Shown here: positions 8,187 to 13,104 of the stretch, one piece after another
Layout of the letters: each line of letters begins with the position of its first letter
How positions within the stretch are numbered: position 1 is the first letter of the stretch
NCBI GenBank assembly: GCA_029005335.1
Contig: JAQXFT010000107.1
Location: forward strand, 1 to 13,701
Direction: 5' to 3'
From: Oscillospiraceae bacterium
Lineage (GTDB): Bacteria; Bacillota; Clostridia; Oscillospirales; Ruminococcaceae
DNA length: 13,701 bases
Notes under the pieces: generated by a model
What the model saw: the letters and a program-made list of their open reading frames with translations, nothing else
Database searches by the model: none
What the model was told of the DNA's origin: nothing
Program-made: the position numbers and the translations under genes

Positions 8187-8687
8187 ATGAATCACAAGGG
8201 TATGACAGTCAGAAAATTAACTGAACTTTCACTTCTTACGGCACTTGCACTCATAATATTTATAGTTGAACTCCGATTACCTGACCTCAGTCCCGTTCAG
8301 GGCGTAAAGCTTGGGCTTGCAAATATAGTTACAGTATATGCACTATATCGTTTCAGAGCCGGAGAAGTTTTTCTAATCGTAACTGCAAGAGTTATTCTCG
8401 GTTCACTCTTTTCCGGAAATTTCTGTTCGCTGATTTACAGCATATCAGGAGCTTTTCTATGTCTTTCAGGAATGATTCCGCTGAGAAAAATTATTCCTGA
8501 GAATTACATCTGGCTTTGCAGTATAGCAGGTGCAATCCTGCATAATACCGGACAGATTATCACAGCAGTAATTCTTATGAAAACTATTTCCGTAATAGCA
8601 TATTATCCTGTTCTGATTTTTTCGGGCTGTATTGCCGGAGCATTTACAGGTATATGCACTCAGCTTGTTATAAAGCGTCTCCGCTGA
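8187..8687 (+). CDS. Gx transporter / heptaprenyl diphosphate synthase component I-like membrane protein
   Basis: A small, very hydrophobic protein with about five membrane segments and the features of the Hpre_diP_synt_I / 'Gx transporter' family: an N-terminal LSLLTALALIIFIVE segment, then LPDLSPVQGVKLGLANIV, and a glycine-rich C-terminal half (SGCIAGAFTGI). The fold resembles ECF-type substrate-binding subunits; the name 'heptaprenyl diphosphate synthase component I' is historical and the substrate is unknown. The start is uncertain. ATG 8169 has no ribosome site, ATG 8187 has GGAG 12 bases upstream, and ATG 8202 (MTVRKL) best matches the family's usual N-terminus. I use 8187. It follows fprA by 38 bases and ends just before a strong terminator, so it is the last gene of the operon. 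It has no recognisable link to bile or oxygen handling. Confidence 0.82.
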   Translation: MNHKGMTVRKLTELSLLTALALIIFIVELRLPDLSPVQGVKLGLANIVTVYALYRFRAGEVFLIVTARVILGSLFSGNFCSLIYSISGAFLCLSGMIPLRKIIPENYIWLCSIAGAILHNTGQIITAVILMKTISVIAYYPVLIFSGCIAGAFTGICTQLVIKRLR

Positions 8688-8690
8688 AAC

Positions 8691-8720
8691 AACGGGACGG
8701 ACAAAAATGTCCGTCCCGTT
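8691..8720. terminator. Perfect 13-bp hairpin terminator between converging operons
   Basis: AACGGGACGGACA (8691-8703), loop AAAA, then its exact reverse complement (8708-8720), followed by TTATGTATATTATT on the plus strand. It starts 3 bases after the Gx transporter stop and ends 9 bases from the stop of the converging GGDEF gene, so it probably serves both. The T-rich tail is better on the plus side. Confidence 0.88.
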
Positions 8721-8729
8721 TTATGTATA

Positions 8730-9929
8730 TTATTGCATTCCGTTAACTGTAAGTATAGAGTTTCCGCCATTACTTTTAATACCTCTGATGACATTATCCA
8801 TTCTTATGAGAACTGTGTTGAGGTTAGGACAATCGCCGGGGAGATAATGATAAATACTTCCTGATACAGAAAGCTGAATACCAATGTTTCCTATACTGTA
8901 TGCCATACCCATAGCAGTAAAGATATTCTTTACAATCTTTATGCACTGTGAATCTGAAATCTCAGGCTTGAATACAATGCAGAACTCATTTCCCGTTATA
9001 TTATATATATCAGCATATTCGCTGAAATTATTTTTAAGCTTTTCTGCAATCTGAACAAGATATTCATCACCGAAATCGTATCCGTAAATATCGTTTATAC
9101 TGCGGAAATTGTCCAAATCAAACAGGGCTATATTAAAAGGTTCGTTCTGAAGTCTCTCACCGATATCTTTTTCAAGAGCATAGCGGTTTTTAAGTCCGGT
9201 AAGAATATTTGTATAGGCAATACCTTCCATTTTTTCCTGAGAACGCTTGAATTTTTTGCTGGCAGATTCAGCCTGCTTTTGTTTCCGTAAAATTTCAGCC
9301 TTGTTTCTTTCAGAGATTATTCCGGCAACTGCAATTCCGATTTCACCAAGAATAAGAAGTCCTGTCATTATTCCTATTACTATCCGGAAAAACATCATTC
9401 CCTTTTCTTTCTGCTCGGCTATATATTTTTCGTTTATTTCAATAGCAGCGTCAAATTTATCAATAGCACTCTGCTGAAAGATATTTATCTCCTGTGTATA
9501 TATGGTTTTTGCTTCTTCGGCACTTATACTTGAAAATCCGTGCTGATATTCTGCCAGTCTTGTGCGGAGAGCCAGAATATAATCCTTGGCTTCTTTGTAT
9601 CTTACAAGCTCCCTTTCAGTATGATAATCAGTTTCTTCATACACAGCCATATATTTGTCTATATTTTCAAAACTGATTTCAATATCCTTTATAGTTGACT
9701 GTGCATCGCCTATGCCTGCAATGACTTTAAGCACATCACGGTTGACGGCAATAAGATTCTCCTTGATTTCCGAAACAGCCTTCTGTTCAGTTTCAGCCTT
9801 ATTGTAGCTGTTGCTCTGCATGGTATAAATTACAATAAACTGAATCAGGCTTACAAGCAGTATAAAAGCAAATACAATACCGGCAACGATATAAATTCTG
9901 CGTCCGCTGTTGTTTTTTTGTTCAGCCAT
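8730..9929 (-). CDS. Membrane-anchored GGDEF-domain sensor with degenerate active site
   Basis: A 399-residue protein: transmembrane segment 1 at about 12-35, an extracellular helical region at about 38-177 rich in charged residues (coiled-coil/four-helix type), transmembrane segment 2 at about 178-205, a short coiled linker, and a GGDEF domain at about 235-395. The GGDEF domain begins with TNILTGLKNR and keeps D271 and N279-D280 in the DLDNFRSINDIYGY segment. The signature reads TGNEF (312-316): first Gly is Thr and the Asp is Asn. Diguanylate cyclase activity is therefore doubtful; binding of GTP or c-di-GMP is possible. GGAGG lies 8 bases before the ATG. The upstream neighbour, only 14 bases away, is an orphan binding lipoprotein, which suggests that it delivers the signal to the extracellular region. 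Last gene of its operon. Confidence 0.9.
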   Translation of the reverse strand: MAEQKNNSGRRIYIVAGIVFAFILLVSLIQFIVIYTMQSNSYNKAETEQKAVSEIKENLIAVNRDVLKVIAGIGDAQSTIKDIEISFENIDKYMAVYEETDYHTERELVRYKEAKDYILALRTRLAEYQHGFSSISAEEAKTIYTQEINIFQQSAIDKFDAAIEINEKYIAEQKEKGMMFFRIVIGIMTGLLILGEIGIAVAGIISERNKAEILRKQKQAESASKKFKRSQEKMEGIAYTNILTGLKNRYALEKDIGERLQNEPFNIALFDLDNFRSINDIYGYDFGDEYLVQIAEKLKNNFSEYADIYNITGNEFCIVFKPEISDSQCIKIVKNIFTAMGMAYSIGNIGIQLSVSGSIYHYLPGDCPNLNTVLIRMDNVIRGIKSNGGNSILTVNGMQ

Positions 9930-9943
9930 TTTTTCAACCTCCG

Positions 9944-10906
9944 TTACTTGCCGAGAGGATATATCAGAAGCTGTACGGCATCATCATTGATATTGTCAGC
10001 AGTTACAAAAGTTGTGCCGGTATCAATAATATTGCTTATGGATTCACCGTCAGCCATATCCGCAGCATTTTTAACACCCAGATAGCCCATATTGTATGGA
10101 TTCTGAATGATAGTTCCGGTAAGTATGCCGTTATTTATATATTCGACTTCAACATCAGAAGCATCATAGCCTGCAACCTTTATTTTTCCGCCAAGTCCTT
10201 TTTCCTCTATTGTTTCGCATATAGCAAGTGTAGTAGTCTGATTTACTCCGCAAATCATTTCAAGGTCAGGATATTTTTCTATAAGCTCAGCAGTCTGTTG
10301 CTTTGCAGTCTCCTTATCAGAGTTGCAGTAGGTCTTTTCCACAATTTCTATGCTGGAATCAGAGGCAACGGCATCTTCAAAGCCATGCCATCTTACGGCA
10401 AGGGTGGATTCTTCATTGAGAGCAATTATAGCAACCTTTTTGCTTTTGGTAAGCATTTCGGAAGCCTTAGTTCCTTCAATTTTTCCGGCAGCATAATTAT
10501 CAGTACCAATATAAACCATGTCATCAAGGGAGCTTTTGGAATCAATTGTAATTACAGCTACACCGGATTCCTGAGCATTTTGCATGGCATTATTCATATC
10601 GTCAGCATTTATAGGTGCTATTACGATTCCATCTACTTTATCCTCGGCAGCTTTATTAATCAGGGAAATCTGACCATCAATATCACTTTCGTCTTCCGGA
10701 GCAACATATTCAACATTGTAACCCAGCTCCTCACCGGCAGACAAAGCTCCTGCCTTTACAACTTCCCAGTATACAGATTTTTGCGTTTTTCCGATAATTC
10801 TGATTTGCTTTGAATCATCTTTTTCACCGCAGGCTGATAAAGAAGCCATCATTGATACGGCAAGCATACATGATGCAAATTTTAATGGTATTTTAAATCT
10901 TTTCAT
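9944..10906 (-). CDS. Sugar-type (RbsB-like) substrate-binding lipoprotein, orphan
   Basis: A 320-residue type I periplasmic-binding-protein fold of the ribose/galactose group. The N-terminus is a lipoprotein signal peptide: KRFK, a hydrophobic stretch, and a lipobox LSAC with the lipidated Cys26. The mature part shows two alternating lobes with family motifs: a first strand ending in GKTQ, then INKAAEDKVDGIVIAP, VAVITIDS, YIGTDNYAAGK, and KVAGYDASD in the second lobe. Such proteins bind a sugar or similar small ligand outside the membrane. No permease or ATPase gene accompanies it; the next gene, 14 bases on, is a two-TM GGDEF protein. The inferred role is ligand sensing, similar in logic to LuxP with LuxQ. 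The ATG has AAAGGA about 10 bases upstream. The ligand cannot be told; a role feeding a transporter encoded elsewhere is the alternative. Confidence 0.9.
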   Translation of the reverse strand: MKRFKIPLKFASCMLAVSMMASLSACGEKDDSKQIRIIGKTQKSVYWEVVKAGALSAGEELGYNVEYVAPEDESDIDGQISLINKAAEDKVDGIVIAPINADDMNNAMQNAQESGVAVITIDSKSSLDDMVYIGTDNYAAGKIEGTKASEMLTKSKKVAIIALNEESTLAVRWHGFEDAVASDSSIEIVEKTYCNSDKETAKQQTAELIEKYPDLEMICGVNQTTTLAICETIEEKGLGGKIKVAGYDASDVEVEYINNGILTGTIIQNPYNMGYLGVKNAADMADGESISNIIDTGTTFVTADNINDDAVQLLIYPLGK

Positions 10907-10950
10907 AATATTTTATTCCTTTCAAAGAGAGCATATAATATTTTTATATT

Positions 10951-10974
10951 GCGTATGACAGGAATCATAAACGC
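10951..10974. repeat. Inverted repeat upstream of the binding lipoprotein gene
   Basis: GCGTATGA (10951-10958) faces TCAT-aa-ACGC (10965-10974), giving eight pairs with a two-base bulge and a six-base loop. It lies in the 85-base gap between the 307-residue gene and the lipoprotein gene. There is no T-tract on the minus strand, so it is more likely an operator or processing site than a terminator. No strong promoter is visible in the gap. Confidence 0.35.
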
Positions 10975-10991
10975 TATATATTCCGGATTTG

Positions 10992-11915
10992 CTAAAATTT
11001 CAGACCATGCTTGGCAGCCTTTTTATTTTTCTTTGCCTGTTTCAGAAGTTCTTTTCTGGATAGATTTTCATTTTTTTCGCTTTTTTCACTACCGGAATCA
11101 GAAACAGGTAAATCATCATTATCAGCTTCATCGTCTCCAAGGAAGTTTTCAAGCCTTTTTCTGAAAGCACTTCCGGCTGAGCCGAGATACTGTGAAGCAT
11201 ACTGACTGCTTCCTGATATATATTGTGAATTGCTGTTCATATAGACACTTCCTCCATGTACAGAACGTACCCTGCCTGATGTCTGAACAGGATAGGGCAT
11301 AGCATTATTCATAATACTGCCATTATTCTGCTGGTAGCCGGATTGATTTGGTGCAGGGTAAGCCTGATTCTGATTCAGGCTGTTGTTACGGTTATTCGGA
11401 TTGTTCAGAGCATTTACAGGAGGAATGTTGTTTCCGGAGCTTTCAGAAAATTCTGAGGAAGCCTGAGGCGGTTCAGCTACCGGAGTATCATCATCAAAGC
11501 CACTGAAAAAATCAACAGGAGCATCTGAATCAGAACAGAAATCTGATGCCTGAACGGATTCTGATTCAGACAGGATAATTCTGCACCGGGCATTATCCGA
11601 ATCAGCCTGAATAAGCATCTGAATACATTCAGTATCAGGAGAAGCTATTTTGTATTCATCGACGGTAACTACAATTATTTTTCCGGCTCTGGATTTTTTA
11701 TCAGCCAGAAGCGACATGACAGCATTATATTCTGAACTGACTGTTTCAATATTTCCTTTATTGATTCTGATACACGTAGTACCGCTGAAAACAGTATCTG
11801 AATCGGATTGTATGAGACAAAGGGAACTTCCACGTTCAAAAAAATAAAAGGGTTTTTCTTTTTTTATCTTATCAATATAAAACTTTGCTTTATTATATAA
11901 TTCATTGATTTCCAT
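10992..11915 (-). CDS. Unrecognised protein with N-terminal globular part, low-complexity middle and lysine-rich tail
   Basis: A 307-residue protein that I do not recognise. Residues 1-135 look globular, with alternating strands and helices (for example KIIVVTVDEYKI) and no membrane segment or signal peptide. An acidic stretch follows (about 138-156, many D, S and F). Residues about 157-250 are low-complexity, rich in N, Q, S, G, P and Y (NNPNNRNNSLNQNQ is typical). The tail first has an acidic/serine patch and then is strongly basic (LLKQAKKNKKAAKHGLKF). The layout suggests a cytoplasmic protein with a long disordered linker and a C-terminal nucleic-acid- or membrane-surface-binding tail, but that is inference. 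The ATG at 11915 has a GGAAG close upstream and the promoter at 11967-11995. It heads the transcript that continues to the binding lipoprotein and the GGDEF gene. Confidence 0.75.
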   Translation of the reverse strand: MEINELYNKAKFYIDKIKKEKPFYFFERGSSLCLIQSDSDTVFSGTTCIRINKGNIETVSSEYNAVMSLLADKKSRAGKIIVVTVDEYKIASPDTECIQMLIQADSDNARCRIILSESESVQASDFCSDSDAPVDFFSGFDDDTPVAEPPQASSEFSESSGNNIPPVNALNNPNNRNNSLNQNQAYPAPNQSGYQQNNGSIMNNAMPYPVQTSGRVRSVHGGSVYMNSNSQYISGSSQYASQYLGSAGSAFRKRLENFLGDDEADNDDLPVSDSGSEKSEKNENLSRKELLKQAKKNKKAAKHGLKF

Positions 11916-11966
11916 AAATCTTCCGTAATCCTTTCATAAAAATCTGGCAGAAAACAGCTTAATATG

Positions 11967-11995
11967 ATTATACAATACTTCTCATACAAAGTCAA
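11967..11995 (-). promoter_or_regulatory. Sigma-70-type promoter of the 307-residue gene/lipoprotein/GGDEF operon
   Basis: On the minus strand TTGACT (11995-11990), a 17-base spacer and TATAAT (11972-11967). The expected start is near 11960, giving a leader of about 45 bases. Confidence 0.82.
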
Positions 11996-12023
11996 TCAAA
12001 AAGTCAGATTTGGTTATTTTTCA

Positions 12024-12060
12024 CAAAAAAATAAAGCACTGCAGAGTGCCTGTTTTTATT
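12024..12060. terminator. Hairpin with T-tracts on both strands
   Basis: GCACT (12036-12040), loop GCAG, AGTGC (12045-12049). On the minus strand it is followed by TTTATTTTTTTG; on the plus strand by CTGTTTTTATT. Only 5 GC-containing pairs, but the minus tail is a good terminator tail. No minus-strand protein gene lies to its right, so if it works there it would stop read-through from the small RNA promoter at 13046-13074, or shield the promoter at 11967. Confidence 0.5.
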
Positions 12061-12110
12061 AAATACGTTTTTTCGGAATAAAATATTTGTGCAGAATGAC
12101 AAGATTTTTT

Positions 12111-12124
12111 TTGTAACAGTACAA
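12111..12124. promoter_or_regulatory. Short inverted repeat upstream of the SOD-like gene
   Basis: TTGTA-ACAG-TACAA, 42 bases before the SOD-like start. It could be an operator. The only promoter-like pair nearby, TTGTAA (12111) and TATCAT (12136), has a poor 19-base spacer, so I do not assign a promoter for this gene. Confidence 0.25.
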
Positions 12125-12165
12125 GGAAACTGACATATCATGTACATAAAAGGAGGATATCTTAT

Positions 12166-12600
12166 ATGTCAGAAATATGCTGTGCGTGTGCATTGATAAA
12201 AGGAAGCAAAAAATATCCGGATATCAGAGGCAGGATTTTTTTCAGGCAGATTCCGGCTGGAGTCCTCATAAAAGCTGAGATTTTCAATCTTCCGAATGAC
12301 AGGGATATTTTTGCTTTTCATATTCATCAGGGCAACAAATGCTCCGGAAATGATGATGACCCTTTTTCAGAAGCCGACGGGCATTTCAATCCGGATAATT
12401 CACCTCACCCGTATCATAAAGGCGACCTTCCGCCTCTTTTTGCAAGCAAAGGATACGCCAGAATGTCTTTCCTGACGGGACGCTTCAGACTGAATGAGGT
12501 TATCGGAAAAACAATAATAATACACAGCGATACTGATGACTTTTCATCACAGCCGTCAGGAAATTCAGGAGAAAAAATTGCGTGCGGAGAAATCCTGTAG
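12166..12600 (+). CDS. sodC: Cu/Zn superoxide dismutase-like protein without signal peptide
   Basis: A 144-residue protein with the Cu/Zn-SOD fold. The metal ligands are visible: H52 and H54 (FHIHQG), H73 (DGHFNP), H81 and H84 with D87 (HPYHKGDLPPL), and H120 (TIIIHSDTDD). C59 and C140 match the family's structural disulfide. Such enzymes convert superoxide to O2 and H2O2. Oddities: the zinc loop is short, with only 3 residues from H81 to H84 where the family usually has about 9; the active-site Arg before the last Cys is Lys (GEKIACG, K137); and there is no signal peptide, although most bacterial members are exported. CxxC-like cysteines occur at the N-terminus (ICCAC). AGGAGG (12151-12156) lies 9 bases before the ATG. 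A single-gene unit next to an RNA-rich gap. Activity is plausible but not assured. Confidence 0.82.
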   Translation: MSEICCACALIKGSKKYPDIRGRIFFRQIPAGVLIKAEIFNLPNDRDIFAFHIHQGNKCSGNDDDPFSEADGHFNPDNSPHPYHKGDLPPLFASKGYARMSFLTGRFRLNEVIGKTIIIHSDTDDFSSQPSGNSGEKIACGEIL

Positions 12601-12683
12601 GGGTGAGCAATGCCCACCTGAGAGATATTTCATAATCTCTTAAAAGCCTTAATATCAGCATTGATGTTTTCAATAGGATATGT
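12601..12683 (+). other. Gap after the SOD-like gene with a weak hairpin
   Basis: AGAGAT (12621-12626) pairs with ATCTCT (12635-12640) over an 8-base loop, followed by TAAAAG rather than a T-run, so it is at best a weak terminator. I see no gene here. Confidence 0.3.
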
Positions 12684-12755
12684 TCATGTGAGACAGGGAT
12701 TTAACTGTTATGATGAAACGCAGTTATAACTTGATATCCACTGTCAGACACATGA
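12684..12755. repeat. Long bulged hairpin in the intergenic region
   Basis: Four nested pairings: TCATGTG (12684-12690) with CACATGA (12749-12755); GACAG (12692-12696) with CTGTC (12741-12745); GGAT (12697-12700) with ATCC (12736-12739); TAACTG (12702-12707) with CAGTTA (12721-12726). That is 22 pairs with bulges mostly on the 3' side and a 13-base loop. A run of seven T's follows about 10 bases later on the plus strand (near 12766). It may be the end of the SOD-like transcript or a small structured RNA; strand and function are open. Confidence 0.45.
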
Positions 12756-12856
12756 CTTCCCATGGATTTTTTTATGATGTTATTTATTTTGTATTTATTC
12801 AGGTAGCAAAATTCAATTTACTCATTCAAGAACCCTGTCCGGATACGATAATCAAG

Positions 12857-12885
12857 TTGACTTTTCAATAATGATATGATATAAT
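12857..12885 (+). promoter_or_regulatory. Sigma-70-type promoter reading into the structured RNA region
   Basis: TTGACT (12857-12862), a 17-base spacer and TATAAT (12880-12885). Transcription from about 12892 would run antisense through the tRNA-like RNA and on toward the zinc-finger/SDR gene, with a leader of about 213 bases. No better promoter for that gene is visible. Confidence 0.65.
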
Positions 12886-12887
12886 GT

Positions 12888-13041
12888 AAAAAATAACAAA
12901 GAAGCCCGTTGGCGGAGTTAAACCACCGTTATTCACCTTAGCAGGGTGACTGCTCTCTTCGTTGAGCTATACGGGCTTGTCGGACGGTAAAACCGCATCA
13001 ATGCCTGCGGAGCAAGTGTTTTCAGCTTAAACTACCGACAA
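12888..13041 (-). ncRNA. Structured small RNA with a tRNA-like 3' domain
   Basis: About 154 nt from the promoter at 13046-13074 to a run of six T's at 12893-12888. The 5' domain is closed by TTGTCGG (13041-13035) with CCGACAA (12983-12977). It contains hairpins GTTT/AAAC and CCGCA/TGCGG. Its closing stem directly abuts the acceptor-like stem of a cloverleaf, so the two helices could stack. Strand choice: the minus strand gives tRNA-typical nucleotides and a G-U pair where the plus strand would have a C-A mismatch. I cannot name the family; tRNA-derived, raiA-motif or tmRNA-like RNAs are the searches to run. No open reading frame covers the element on either strand. Confidence 0.6.
12904..12976 (-). 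ncRNA. tRNA-like cloverleaf domain (anticodon position GCU)
   Basis: Arms in tRNA order: acceptor GCCCGT/ACGGGC with an A-A mismatch as seventh pair; T8-A9; D stem GCTC/GAGC with an 8-base loop; anticodon stem TCACC/GGTGA with loop CTGCTAA; a 5-base variable loop; T stem GGTGG/CCGCC with loop TTTAACT. The tRNA marks A14, A21, T33, T54, T55, A58 and G53-C61 are present. Odd: the D loop AACGAAGA lacks GG; position 56 is T, not C; no CCA follows (TTC instead); there are two bases between the D and anticodon stems. A GCU anticodon means serine, but serine tRNAs need a long variable arm, so this is not a normal tRNA. Confidence 0.6.
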
Positions 13042-13062
13042 TTATATTTTAGCACAATTGTC
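13037..13062. repeat. Inverted repeat overlapping the small RNA promoter
   Basis: GACAATT (13037-13043) and AATTGTC (13056-13062), 7 bp with a 12-base spacer, flanking the -10 box of the minus-strand promoter. It could be an operator. On a plus-strand transcript it would compete with the TTGTCGG/CCGACAA stem, because both use 13037-13041. Confidence 0.4.
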
Positions 13063-13074
13063 TCTGATTGTCAA
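13046..13074 (-). promoter_or_regulatory. Strong sigma-70-type promoter of the structured small RNA
   Basis: On the minus strand TTGACA (13074-13069), a 17-base spacer and TAAAAT (13051-13046), 11 of 12 consensus bases. The start is expected near 13040, the first bases of the RNA's outer stem. Confidence 0.8.
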
Positions 13075-13104
13075 GTAAATTTATGATTATTAAGGTGAAT
13101 TGCT

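Noticed and set aside
10298..10813. 171-residue open frame on the plus strand
   Set aside because: It lies wholly antisense to the well-supported binding lipoprotein gene, has no ribosome site of note and reads as compositionally odd protein.
9944..11915. Parts of an ABC sugar importer
   Set aside because: Only a binding protein is present; neither neighbour has Walker motifs or a multi-span permease pattern.
12904..12976. Ordinary tRNA-Ser(GCU)
   Set aside because: The anticodon position reads GCU, but there is no long variable arm, no GG in the D loop and no CCA, and the acceptor stem has a mismatch. It is tRNA-like rather than a normal tRNA.
13058..13087. TTGTCT-18-TATGAT as promoter of the zinc-finger/SDR gene
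   Set aside because: The start would fall near 13094, inside the AAGGTG ribosome site, so the message would lack a usable site.
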